Part shown: positions 1 to 8,852 of the stretch, one piece after another | How positions within the stretch are numbered: the stretch's first letter is position 1 | Layout of the letters: each line of letters opens with the position of its first letter | DNA from: an uncultured Agathobaculum sp. | GTDB lineage: Bacteria > Bacillota > Clostridia > Oscillospirales > Butyricicoccaceae | Direction of reading: 5' to 3' | NCBI GenBank assembly: GCA_944380945.1 | Contig: CALWJG010000006.1 | Location: 1 to 22,230, forward strand | DNA: 22,230 bases | The notes under the pieces: generated by a model | Database searches by the model: none | The model's input: the letters and a program-made list of their open reading frames with translations, nothing else | What the model was told of the DNA's origin: nothing | Program-made: the position numbers and the translations under genes

Positions 1-12
1 CTTTTTCTGGTA

Positions 13-349
13 TGACTGGTGCGATAAGCCGGGTTCTGTCGTTGAGCGGCCATCTATCTGGGACGCGCGTCACCGCGCGCCTCAAGCCGCCAGTCGGGAC
101 GGCCGGGCCGGCCATGGTCCCTGTCGGCGTTGCTGCGGATAGAGTTTACAGGCCCCCCATGTTGCCATGGGGCGCGGTGAGCTCTTACCTCGCCTTTCCA
201 CCCTTACCTGCGGCGGCAAAACCGCGCAGGCGGTATATCTCTGTTGCACTATTCCTGGGGTCGCCCCCGGCGGACGTTATCCGTTATCCCTGCCCTGTGC
301 AGCCCGGACTTTCCTCATGCCAAAGGCACGCGGCCGCCTGCACCAGTCA
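13..349 (-). ncRNA. rnpB: RNase P RNA, bacterial type A
   Basis: This is the catalytic RNA of ribonuclease P, which removes 5' leaders from pre-tRNAs. Read on the minus strand it has the conserved 5' block GAGGAAAGTCCGGGCT (helix P4 region), then GACCCCAGGAATAGTGCAAC, AAGGGTGGAAAGGCGAGGTA, and the conserved 3' block CAGAACCCGGCTTAT. The ends are set by helix P1: bases 340-349 (GCACCAGTCA on plus) pair perfectly with 13-22. The length of about 337 nt and these blocks fit the ancestral type A fold, as expected outside Bacillus relatives. A promoter at 358-386 puts the start at about 350, so little or no 5' trimming is needed. The terminator lies left of the window. Short open frames across this region are not genes. 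Confidence 0.96.
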
Positions 350-357
350 CGACAACC

Positions 358-386
358 AGTATACCGTAAAAAACGCCTCCCGTCAA
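358..386 (-). promoter_or_regulatory. Sigma-A promoter of rnpB
   Basis: On the minus strand there is TTGACG (386-381), a 17-nt spacer, and TATACT (363-358). The predicted start at about 350-351 coincides with the 5' end of RNase P RNA as judged from helix P1. The boxes are near consensus, as expected for a stable RNA gene. Confidence 0.85.
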
Positions 387-393
387 ACCGGAC

Positions 394-422
394 TTGCAAA
401 AAATGCGAAAATCCTGTATACT
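394..422 (+). promoter_or_regulatory. Sigma-A promoter of murD
   Basis: TTGCAA (394-399), a 17-nt spacer, and TATACT (417-422). The expected transcription start near 429-430 gives a leader of only about 25 nt containing the ribosome binding site AAGGCGG. The -35 box is 7 bp from the -35 box of the divergent rnpB promoter. Confidence 0.8.
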
Positions 423-453
423 GTTATGCGAGAAAAAGGCGGTGTACGCATTT

Positions 454-1815
454 ATGACAGCATTGGAACAATATCTCGGCGGCCTTTCGGATAAGCGGGT
501 CGGCGTCATCGGCGCAGGGGTGAGCAATATGCCGCTCATCCGCATGCTGCGCGCGGCCGGCATCCGGGTCACCGTACATGACAAAAAGGATCCCACCGAA
601 CTGGGCGACAGCTATGCCACGCTGGCAACGCTGGGCGTCGACTTCGTGCTGGGCGAGCATTATCTGGATGCGCTTGACGAGGACGTGATCTTCCGCACGC
701 CCGGCGTGCATCCGCGCTTTCTGGAGAAGGCGCAGCAGAACGGCTCGGAGATCACCAGCGAGATGGAGCTGTTTTTCACGGTCTGCCCCTGCCCGATCAT
801 CGGCATCACCGGCTCGGACGGCAAGACCACCACGACCACGCTCGTCAGCGAGATCCTCAAGCACGCGGGCTATACCGTGCATCTGGGCGGCAACATCGGC
901 ACGCCGCTGCTGCCGCGCGTGGGCGAGATGCAGCCCGAGGATCTGGCCGTCGTCGAGCTGTCCTCCTTCCAGCTGATGGGCATGAAGCATTCGCCCCATG
1001 TGGCGGCGATCACCAACCTGACGCCCAACCATCTGGACTACCACAAGGACTTTGACGAATATGTGCAGGCCAAGACCGCGATCTACCGCAGCCAGCAGGA
1101 GGGCGACCGTCTGGTGCTCAATCTGGACGACGAGGTCACGCGCTCGCTGCACGCCGCAGGCAACCTGTTCTGCACCAGCAAGACGCAGGAGCTGGCCAAC
1201 GGCGTGTTCCTCAAGGACGGCGTCATCTATATCGCAGAGAACGGCGCGCGGCGCGCGCTCATGCCCGCCGCCGACATCCGCATCCCGGGCGCGCACAACG
1301 TCTACAACATGATGATGGCCGCGGCCGTGGTGCAGGGCTATGCGTCGGACGACGACATCCGCGCAGTCGCCACGACGTTCGGCGGCGTGGAGCACCGCAT
1401 CGAGTTCGTCCGCGAACTCGACGGCGTCAAGTACTACAACGATTCGATCGCCTCCAGCCCGACGCGCACCATCGCCGGTCTGGAATCCTTCCAGCAGAAG
1501 GTCATCCTGATCGCGGGCGGATACGACAAGCACATCCCCTACGACGTGCTGGGCGAGCCGATCTGCGCGCATGTCAAGTCGCTCATCCTGACCGGCGCGA
1601 CCGCGCCCAAGATCCGCGACTGCGTGCTTGCCGTCGAGGGCGAGCACCCGCCGGTCTTCGAGGTGGCTGATCTGGAGACCGCAGTGCGCGAGGCGCAGGC
1701 GCAGGCCCAGCCGGGCGACGTGGTCATTATGAGCCCGGCAAGCGCATCCTTCGACCGCTTCAAAAACTTCATGGAGCGCGGCAAGCTGTTCAAGCAGCTG
1801 GTCCATGCGCTTTGA
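454..1815 (+). CDS. murD: UDP-N-acetylmuramoyl-L-alanine--D-glutamate ligase
   Basis: MurD is the cytoplasmic ATP-dependent ligase that adds D-glutamate to UDP-MurNAc-L-Ala in peptidoglycan precursor synthesis. The 453-residue product has the family's usual length. The N-terminal Rossmann-like domain opens with VGVIGAGVSN (16-25). The Mur-ligase ATP loop is GITGSDGKTTTTT (117-129). TNLTPNHLDYH follows in the central domain, and HRIEFV plus YYNDSIASSPTRT mark the junction to the C-terminal ligase domain. An in-frame TTG at 394 would start earlier but sits in the -35 box of the promoter, so the ATG at 454 behind AAGGCGG is preferred. The gene stands alone here, outside a dcw cluster: it is divergent from rnpB and ends at a strong terminator. 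Confidence 0.96.
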   Translation: MTALEQYLGGLSDKRVGVIGAGVSNMPLIRMLRAAGIRVTVHDKKDPTELGDSYATLATLGVDFVLGEHYLDALDEDVIFRTPGVHPRFLEKAQQNGSEITSEMELFFTVCPCPIIGITGSDGKTTTTTLVSEILKHAGYTVHLGGNIGTPLLPRVGEMQPEDLAVVELSSFQLMGMKHSPHVAAITNLTPNHLDYHKDFDEYVQAKTAIYRSQQEGDRLVLNLDDEVTRSLHAAGNLFCTSKTQELANGVFLKDGVIYIAENGARRALMPAADIRIPGAHNVYNMMMAAAVVQGYASDDDIRAVATTFGGVEHRIEFVRELDGVKYYNDSIASSPTRTIAGLESFQQKVILIAGGYDKHIPYDVLGEPICAHVKSLILTGATAPKIRDCVLAVEGEHPPVFEVADLETAVREAQAQAQPGDVVIMSPASASFDRFKNFMERGKLFKQLVHAL

Positions 1816-1825
1816 CCCGAAATGC

Positions 1826-1855
1826 AAAACCCCGACCGCTGCGGTCGGGGTTTTT
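1826..1855. terminator. Bidirectional rho-independent terminator between murD and rpoD
   Basis: A 9-bp perfect stem, CCCCGACCG (1830-1838) with CGGTCGGGG (1842-1850), closes a 3-nt loop. It is flanked by AAAA on the left and TTTTT on the right, so it reads as a terminator from both sides. It serves the convergent ends of murD (plus) and rpoD (minus, stop at 1868). The longer T run favours the murD direction. Confidence 0.9.
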
Positions 1856-1867
1856 CTATGTGCAAAG

Positions 1868-3096
<1,229 letters not shown>

Positions 3097-3100
<4 letters not shown>

Positions 3101-4863
3101 ATCGTTTGTCCTCCCGCGTTTTGTTTTTTGATGCGTCCAAAGGTCAGCAGCGGGTCCTCCCCCGCCTTGGTGATCGACCCGTCCCGGACGCGCTGCATCC
3201 GTATGGTATTTATGTATTCATCCAGCTCCTGCCGGTGCTCGCCGGGCGGGATGCCCTGCCCGAGGATCGACGAGAGCAGACTCATCTCATTCGGTTCCAG
3301 CCAGCCCTCAAAGGACAGGATGTCCACGATCTGGCCGGCCCGGTCGAGCGCGAGCACGCGCTCATATATCTTACGCAGCACGGGCGCGGAAAACCACGCC
3401 GGCGGCAGCTTTTCCTCCATCCCGGCAATCAGCTTCTGGTCGGAAAACAGCAGCCGGAGCACGTTTTCCTCCGCCTTGGCGGACTTGACATCCGTATAGG
3501 CGAGCGTCCGGTCCTTGGGCTGCGCCATGCCGACCGGCGAGCGGATCTCCCGCCGCTCGGCGGCCTTTTTCCGCTTGCTGCGGATGCCGAGCTCGCGCCG
3601 CACCTCGACGTTCATCGCCTCGGCGGTCACGCCCGCCATTTTGGCTGCGCGGCCCGCGTACACCTCGCGCTCGATCGAGCTGTCGATGCCCGCCAGCATG
3701 CGGGCCGCATCCCGCAAAAACTGCACGCGCGCCTCGTCGTCCTCCAGATCGTATTTGGCTGCGATCTGCTCGAGCCGGTAGGCGTTGTGATCCTCGCTGC
3801 GCTCGATGAGCGCGCGGAACGCGTCCGCCCCGCGGGCCTTGATGAATTCATCCGGGTCCTTGGCGCCCGGGATGCGCAGCACCTTGACCTGCAGGTCGCA
3901 TTTTTTCAGGATGTCGATCGCGCGCTGCGCCGCCGCCTGCCCCGCGCCGTCCGCGTCATAGGAGATGACGATCTGGCTCACATGCCGGGCGATGATGCGC
4001 GCCTGCTCCTCGGTCAGCGAGGTGCCGAGCGAGGCGACTGCGCTGTCAAACCCCGCCTGATGCAGGGCGATGACGTCCATATAACCCTCCGCGAGAATGA
4101 AGTACCCGCTTTTGGTCGTCTTGGCGAGGTTGAGCGCAAACAGGTTGCGGCTCTTGTGGAAGATCGGCGTCTCGGGCGAGTTGAGGTACTTGGGCTTGCT
4201 ATCGTCCAGCACGCGCCCGCCGAACGCGATCACGTTGCCGCGCACGTCGATGATCGGGAACATGACGCGGCCCCGGAACCGGTCGTACACATGCCCCTTT
4301 TCACTGCGGCTGACCAGCCCCGCGTCCAGCAGCTCATCCCGCGTATAGCCCTTGGCGGCCATCGCGTCCATGAGCGCATGGAACGAGTCGGGCGCGTAGC
4401 CCAGGCCGAAGCGGTTCATCGTGCGGCGGTGCAGGCCGCGGCTGATGAAATACTGCTGCGCCGCGCGGTTTTCCGGTTTCCACAGGGTTTCATAGTAAAA
4501 CCGCGCCGCATCCTTGCAGAGCGCATACAGCCGCTCGCGGCGGCGCGCCGCCTGCCGGTCGGCCTCGCCCTGCTCGGGCACCTCCATGCCCGCGCGCGCG
4601 GCCAGAAAGCGCACCGCATCGGGAAATTCCAGTCCCTCGGCCTTCATCACAAAGGTGATCACGCCGCCGCCCGCCCCGCAGCCAAAGCAGTGGAAGATCT
4701 GCTTGTCCGGCGAGACCGAAAACGACGCTGTCTTTTCATTGTGGAAGGGGCACAGGCCGAAATAGTTCGCGCCGCTCTTTTTGAGCTGCACATACTGGGA
4801 CACCACGTCCACAATATCGTTCCGCGCGGACAGCTCGTCCAGAAATACGCGGTCAAACGGCAT
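3097..4863 (-). CDS. dnaG: DNA primase
   Basis: Primase makes the short RNA primers for lagging-strand replication and binds the replicative helicase. The 588-residue product has the standard architecture. A CHC2 zinc-binding domain carries C38, H41, C59 and C62 (CPFH and CFGC). A catalytic core follows, with a Toprim domain (about 254-335) bearing the acidic EGYMD (259-263) and DADGAG (303-308) motifs. A C-terminal helicase-interaction domain completes it. The conserved RFRGRVMFPI is seen at about 195-204. The ATG at 4863 sits behind GAGGAGGTGG. The gene follows dgt after 36 bp and overlaps rpoD by 4 bp, so the three are one operon. Confidence 0.98.
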
Positions 4864-4899
4864 TTTACGCCCACCTCCTCTGCGGGATGCCCGGTCCGG

Positions 4900-5901
4900 T
4901 CATCCCTCCATCTTGTTCCAGCTCTTCGGAATGAACAGCTTTTTGTAGACCGAGATCGAGTACCGGTCGGTCATGCACGCGATGTAATCGCACACCACGC
5001 GCTCGAGCGGCTCTCCCCTTGCCATCAGCACGAAATAGTCGCCCGGCAGCTCGTCCGGATGCTCGACAAAATACTGATACAGGCTGCGCAGCATGCTCTT
5101 GGCGCGCTGCTCCTCGCTCTGCGCCTCGGTGCCCTGATACACATGGTCGAACATGAACTGGCGCAGCTCCATCATGTCGTCGTGCACCTGCTCGTCCATG
5201 CCGATCTCCTGATGCTGCACGCCGTATTCGATCATGGCGACGACCATGGTGTCGATGCGCTTGCCGTGGGAATCGCCCAGCCGGTCGCGCAGGTACTGCG
5301 GGATGTCGCCCGCCTTGATCAGTCCGCCGCGGATCGCGTCGTCAATGTCGTGGTTGATGTAGGCGATGCGGTCGGCGTAGTGGATGATGCGCCCCTCGGG
5401 CGTGTCCGCCTTTTTGGCGCCTGTGTGGCACAGGATGCCGTCGCGCACCTCCTGCGTCAGGTTGAGCTCCTCGAGCAGGTCCACCATGCGCAGGCTCTGC
5501 TCATTGTGGCGGAAGCCGAACGGGCAGACCTCGGCCAGCGCGCGCTCACCCGCATGACCGAACGGCGTATGCCCAAGATCGTGGCCTAAGGCGATCGCCT
5601 CGGTCAGGTCCTCATTGAGGCGCAGGGCGCGCGCGACCGTGCGCGCGATCTGCGCCACCTCGAGCGTATGCGTCAGCCGGGCGCGGTAATGATCGCCCTC
5701 GGGCGAGATGAACACCTGCGTCTTGTTGGAGAGCCGCCGGAACGCCTTGGAATGGATGATGCGGTCCCGGTCGCGCTGAAAGCAGGTGCGGTAGGGGCAG
5801 GGCGCCATTTCGCGCCGCCGGCCCTTTGAGCTGTCCGCAAAGGTCGCCCACGGGGCGAGCGTCTGCCGCTCGCGCTGCTCCTGCTGTTCCCGAACGGTCA
5901 T
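4900..5901 (-). CDS. dgt: dGTP triphosphohydrolase-like HD-domain protein
   Basis: This enzyme family cleaves dNTPs, classically dGTP, to the nucleoside plus tripolyphosphate. The 333-residue product matches the short, non-enterobacterial type. The HD metal ligands are visible as H78 (RLTHTLEV), H107-D108 (GHDLGHTPFGH) and D177 (HYADRIAYINHDIDDA). The N-terminal RDRDRIIHSKAFRRLSNKTQVF block is also typical; its full run spans about 43-64. The ATG at 5901 follows GGAGG. It heads the dnaG-rpoD operon, a position known in Clostridia that places a dNTP-pool enzyme upstream of primase. The exact nucleotide preference cannot be read from sequence. Confidence 0.93.
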   Translation of the reverse strand: MTVREQQEQRERQTLAPWATFADSSKGRRREMAPCPYRTCFQRDRDRIIHSKAFRRLSNKTQVFISPEGDHYRARLTHTLEVAQIARTVARALRLNEDLTEAIALGHDLGHTPFGHAGERALAEVCPFGFRHNEQSLRMVDLLEELNLTQEVRDGILCHTGAKKADTPEGRIIHYADRIAYINHDIDDAIRGGLIKAGDIPQYLRDRLGDSHGKRIDTMVVAMIEYGVQHQEIGMDEQVHDDMMELRQFMFDHVYQGTEAQSEEQRAKSMLRSLYQYFVEHPDELPGDYFVLMARGEPLERVVCDYIACMTDRYSISVYKKLFIPKSWNKMEG

Positions 5902-5942
5902 GCAGCATCCCTCCTGCCGGTATCAAAATATTGCTCACTTAA

Positions 5943-5971
5943 TGTATACCGCATATTTGTGAAAAATCCTT
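5943..5971 (-). promoter_or_regulatory. Possible promoter of the dgt-dnaG-rpoD operon
   Basis: In an AT-rich stretch just upstream of dgt, the minus strand has a good -10 box TATACA (5948-5943), but the hexamer 17 nt upstream (AAGGAT) is a poor -35. It is placed correctly between the preceding terminator (5983-6004) and the dgt ribosome binding site. The start site could equally lie elsewhere in 5940-6000. Confidence 0.3.
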
Positions 5972-5982
5972 TTCCATTCTGC

Positions 5983-6004
5983 AAAAAAATCCGGAATTTT
6001 TCCG
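5983..6004 (-). terminator. Weak rho-independent terminator after the YigZ-family gene
   Basis: On the minus strand a 5-bp stem CGGAA/TTCCG with a 3-nt loop is followed, after GA, by seven T residues. The stem is short, so some read-through into dgt is likely. Confidence 0.45.
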
Positions 6005-6024
6005 CCGGTATTTTTTGTCAGGCT

Positions 6025-6660
6025 TTATTTGACCCGCCGCCCCATAAAGCGGGTCTCCATCACCTCGGCGTAGACCTGTCCGGCGGTCGCCTCGGCCAGC
6101 GCGGCATTGAGCGCGTCCTCCGTGCCCGCGGGCAGGGTGACGGTGAGCGTCACGTCCGCGCCGTAGTCGGTCTGCTCGACCGCGCAGTCGTGCGCGGGCA
6201 GCAGATGCTGCACGATGTCGTACAGGTTATACGGGCAGGCGATCAGCGCGACCGCGTACAGGCTCATGCGCTGCACGCCCGCCGCCGCGACAGCGATCTG
6301 CGCGCCCTGCGTATAGGCGCGCACCAGCCCGCCCGTGCCCAGCAGCACGCCGCCGAAATAGCGCGTCACCACGCAGCACACGTCCACCAGATTTTCGTGC
6401 CGCAGCACGTCCAGAATGGGCATGCCCGCGGTGCCCTGCGGCTCGCCGTCGTCCGAATAGCGCATCACATTGCCCTCGCGCAGGATATAGGCGTAGCAGT
6501 GGTGGGTCGCGTCCCAGTAAGTGTCGCGCATCTCCTTGATCTTCGCCGTCGCCTGCTCGGCAGTTTCCACATGCCACAGCCGTCCGGTGAATTTGGAGCG
6601 TTTTTCTTCAAATTTATCCTCGCCGTAATCCAGGAACGGCACAAAGTAGTCCGCAGCCAA
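6025..6660 (-). CDS. yigZ: YigZ/IMPACT family protein (UPF0029)
   Basis: The family is related to the eukaryotic GCN2 regulator IMPACT. Its bacterial members have an RNase PH/EF-G domain IV-like fold and an uncertain cellular role, possibly in translation. The 211-residue product has the typical length. The N-terminal domain signature is clear: FEEKRSKF (17-24), ATHHCYAY (51-58), SDDGEPQGTAGMPIL (69-83) and VVTRYFGGVLLGTGGLVRAY (97-116). The smaller C-terminal domain (about 135-205) is more variable. The start is a TTG at 6660, chosen because GGGGAGG lies 9 nt upstream and the N terminus aligns with the family. It follows hflX by 78 bp and is probably co-transcribed with it. Confidence 0.9.
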   Translation of the reverse strand: MAADYFVPFLDYGEDKFEEKRSKFTGRLWHVETAEQATAKIKEMRDTYWDATHHCYAYILREGNVMRYSDDGEPQGTAGMPILDVLRHENLVDVCCVVTRYFGGVLLGTGGLVRAYTQGAQIAVAAAGVQRMSLYAVALIACPYNLYDIVQHLLPAHDCAVEQTDYGADVTLTVTLPAGTEDALNAALAEATAGQVYAEVMETRFMGRRVK

Positions 6661-6738
6661 TGCCCCCGACCTCCCCTTCCGGTAGTGGAGAATACAAAAC
6701 TGAAAATGCGTTCACTGCCGCACTGTCATTCTCCATTC
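6661..6738 (-). other. Intergenic spacer with imperfect hairpin between hflX and yigZ
   Basis: The 78-bp spacer holds an imperfect hairpin on the minus strand (CTCCACT, loop, AAGGGGAG, one mismatch) that overlaps the yigZ ribosome binding site, and a purine-rich run beginning GAATGGAGAATGAC right after the hflX stop. There is no T tract, so it is not a terminator. The hairpin could partly occlude the yigZ ribosome binding site. Confidence 0.35.
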
Positions 6739-8025
6739 TCAATTTTCCATCAAATAGTCCCGGATGCGGCCGTACAGCTTCTCGTCCACGACCGCCTCGA
6801 CCACCGTGCCCTCGGCGGCGTAGTCGGTCGAAAGGATCTGCGCCTCGCGGTGCAGCATATCGAGCACCGCGCCGTCGCTGTACGGGATGCACACCCTGAC
6901 CTGATGCCTGCCGCGGCCCAGTGCGTGCTCGATCGTACGCAGCAGCTCGTCGATGCCCTCGCCGGTCTTGGCCGAGATAGCGACGCCCTCGTCCGGCCGG
7001 AAGTAGGGCAGCGCGCCCGGCGCGCACTTATCCGCCTTGTTGTAGACCATCAGACGGGGGATGTCCTGCGCGCCCAGCTGCGCGATGACCTTTTCCACGG
7101 TCTCGGCCTGGATGGGCCAGTCCTCATCCGATACGTCCACCACATGCAGCAGCAGGTCGGCGTAGGCCAGCTCCTCGAGCGTGGCCTTGAACGCGCTCAC
7201 CAGATGGTGCGGCAGCTTGCGGATAAAGCCGACCGTGTCCGAGAGCAGGATCTCCTGCGTATCCGAAATGCGCTTTTTGCGCGTGGTGGGGTCGAGGGTA
7301 TCGAACAGGCGGTCGTTCGCCTCGATGCCCGCGCCGGTCAGCGTGTTGAGCAGGGTGGATTTGCCCGCGTTGGTGTAGCCCACGATCGCGACCAGCGGCA
7401 GCTCGGCCTTTTTGCGCTGGCGGCGCTGCACCGCGCGCACGCGGCGCACCTGCTCGAGCTCGTTCTTGAGCTTGTCGATGCGCTGGCGGATGTGGCGGCG
7501 GTCGGTCTCGAGCTGGGTCTCGCCCGGGCCGCGCGTGCCGATCGGGCTCTTGCCGCCGCCCGCGGTCTGGCGCACCAGATGGGTCCACATGCCGGCCAGC
7601 CGGGGCAGGATATACTGGTACTGCGCCAGCTCGACCTGCAGCTTGCCCTCGCCCGTGCGGGCGCGCTGGGCGAAAATATCCAGAATGAGCGCCGAGCGGT
7701 CGAGCACGGTGCACTTGGTCAGCTCCTCGAGGTTGCGTGTCTGCGAGGGCGACAGGTCATTGTCAAACAGGATGAGGCTGGCCTCGTTCGCCTCGGCGAG
7801 CTGCCGCACCTCCTCCGCCTTGCCCTCGCCGATAAAGGTGCGCGGGTCGGGCGCCGGACGGCGCTGCAGCGTCATCGCGACCGCTTCCGCGCCCGCGGTC
7901 TCGGCCAGCGCGCGCAGCTCGTCCATCGTGCGCTCATCCGTGTCCTGATCGGCGTGAAAGCCCGGGCAGGACAGCCCGACCAGCACGGCGCGCTCATGCT
8001 GTTCTTCCAAACGGTTTTCGGTCAT
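6739..8025 (-). CDS. hflX: GTPase HflX
   Basis: HflX is a ribosome-binding GTPase that splits or rescues stalled 70S ribosomes under stress. The product from the ATG at 8025 has 428 residues. The N-terminal HflX domain (about 10-200) contains the glycine-rich segment GGGKSPIGTRGPGETQLE (157-174) and a coiled-coil region (about 178-207). The G domain has G1 GYTNAGKS (216-223), G3 DTVGF (263-267) and G4 NKAD (about 333). A smaller C-terminal domain follows. An upstream in-frame ATG at 8079 lies inside the rpmE terminator and has no binding site, whereas GGAGGAGGG precedes 8025. No convincing promoter is seen in the short gap from rpmE, so expression may rely partly on read-through. Confidence 0.95.
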   Translation of the reverse strand: MTENRLEEQHERAVLVGLSCPGFHADQDTDERTMDELRALAETAGAEAVAMTLQRRPAPDPRTFIGEGKAEEVRQLAEANEASLILFDNDLSPSQTRNLEELTKCTVLDRSALILDIFAQRARTGEGKLQVELAQYQYILPRLAGMWTHLVRQTAGGGKSPIGTRGPGETQLETDRRHIRQRIDKLKNELEQVRRVRAVQRRQRKKAELPLVAIVGYTNAGKSTLLNTLTGAGIEANDRLFDTLDPTTRKKRISDTQEILLSDTVGFIRKLPHHLVSAFKATLEELAYADLLLHVVDVSDEDWPIQAETVEKVIAQLGAQDIPRLMVYNKADKCAPGALPYFRPDEGVAISAKTGEGIDELLRTIEHALGRGRHQVRVCIPYSDGAVLDMLHREAQILSTDYAAEGTVVEAVVDEKLYGRIRDYLMEN

Positions 8026-8062
8026 TCGGTTCCCTCCTCCGCGCAAAGCGGTATGACGAAAC

Positions 8063-8095
8063 AAAAAGCCATCGAACACACGTTTCGATGGCTTT
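8063..8095 (-). terminator. Rho-independent terminator of rpmE
   Basis: A 12-bp perfect stem, AAAGCCATCGAA with TTCGATGGCTTT (8065-8076 and 8084-8095), closes a 7-nt loop, with the minus-strand T tract TTTTTG at the left end. It begins 5 nt after the rpmE stop. Confidence 0.9.
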
Positions 8096-8099
8096 GTTG

Positions 8100-8303
8100 T
8101 TACTTATCCAGATTGAAACGCTTCTTGAAGCGATCAACACGTCCGCCGGTGTCTACCAGCTTCTGCTTGCCCGTGAAGAAGGGGTGGCACTTGGAGCAAA
8201 CGTCAACGACGATGTTCTCCTTGGTGGAGCCGGTCTCAATGACATTGCCGCAGGCACAGCGGATCGTGGTCTGCTTGTACTCGGGATGGATGCCCTGTTT
8301 CAT
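8100..8303 (-). CDS. rpmE: 50S ribosomal protein L31, zinc-binding type
   Basis: L31 bridges the large and small ribosomal subunits. The 67-residue product begins MKQGIHPEY and has the four zinc-coordinating cysteines of the C+ paralogue: C16, C18, C36 and C39 (CAC and CSKC). The C-terminal half carries the conserved HPFFTGKQK and GRVDRFKKRF motifs. AGAGGTG precedes the ATG. It has its own promoter at 8362-8390 and a strong terminator at 8063-8095, so it can be expressed as a single gene. In many Firmicutes the zinc form is replaced by a zinc-free copy during zinc starvation; no such copy is in this window. Confidence 0.97.
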   Translation of the reverse strand: MKQGIHPEYKQTTIRCACGNVIETGSTKENIVVDVCSKCHPFFTGKQKLVDTGGRVDRFKKRFNLDK

Positions 8304-8361
8304 GTTGTTTCACCTCTTTCCACGGGAACTTATCAAAAAAACTTCTTGCAGTCGTAAAGTT

Positions 8362-8390
8362 ATAATACCATAACCGGATGCAAATTGCAA
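8362..8390 (-). promoter_or_regulatory. Sigma-A promoter of rpmE
   Basis: On the minus strand TTGCAA (8390-8385), a 17-nt spacer ending in TGG, and TATTAT (8367-8362), an extended -10 type. The -35 box starts 3 bp after the luxS stop codon, so the luxS end and the rpmE promoter abut. The leader is about 50 nt. Confidence 0.82.
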
Positions 8391-8393
8391 GCA

Positions 8394-8852
8394 TTATTTT
8401 TCGTACACGAGTTTTTCCTCGGTCCAGCCTGCCAGCACCGGGATCATGGCTGCGGCGAGCCGCTTTGCGCCCGCCAGATCGTGCAGCTGCCAGTTGCCGC
8501 ACTCGATGCGGCTCGCGCCCGGGATCTCGCCCTCATACGCGGCGATGAACGCCATAGACGCCTGCACCAGCGCGATCGCGTCCGCGGGCTGCATGTCCCG
8601 CACGAGGAAATAAAACCCGGTCTGGCAGCCCATCGGGCCGCAGTAGATGATCTGGTCGGCAAAGCGCGAGTTGCGCGCATAGGTCGCGAACAGATGCTCG
8701 AACGTATGCCCCGCCGCAGGCTCGATGTACGTCCCCGCGTTCGGGTAGACCATGCGGATGTCATAGGTCGTGATGTCCCCGTCGATGCGGGAGGTATACA
8801 TGCCGGGCTTCAGCTTGTCGTGGTTGACCTCAAAGCTCGCGATCCGCTTCAT
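8394..8852 (-). CDS. luxS: S-ribosylhomocysteine lyase (autoinducer-2 synthase)
   Basis: LuxS cleaves S-ribosylhomocysteine to homocysteine and DPD, the precursor of autoinducer-2, in the activated methyl cycle. The 152-residue product is of normal length. The metal site is complete: H49 and H53 in HTFEHL and C118 in ECGNWQ. The catalytic base E52 is in the same motif, and the second catalytic cysteine C76 lies in GPMGCQTGFY. The ATG at 8852 overlaps the stop of the upstream MATE transporter in ATGA, and its ribosome binding site AAGGAGG lies inside the transporter gene, so translation is probably coupled. No nucleosidase (mtnN) or methionine-cycle gene is adjacent. There is no terminator before rpmE, so part of the transcript may continue. 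Confidence 0.97.
   Translation of the reverse strand: MKRIASFEVNHDKLKPGMYTSRIDGDITTYDIRMVYPNAGTYIEPAAGHTFEHLFATYARNSRFADQIIYCGPMGCQTGFYFLVRDMQPADAIALVQASMAFIAAYEGEIPGASRIECGNWQLHDLAGAKRLAAAMIPVLAGWTEEKLVYEK

Noticed and set aside
12..494. Short open frames across the first 500 bases
   Set aside because: They overlap the conserved helices of RNase P RNA and the divergent promoters, and have no ribosome binding sites.
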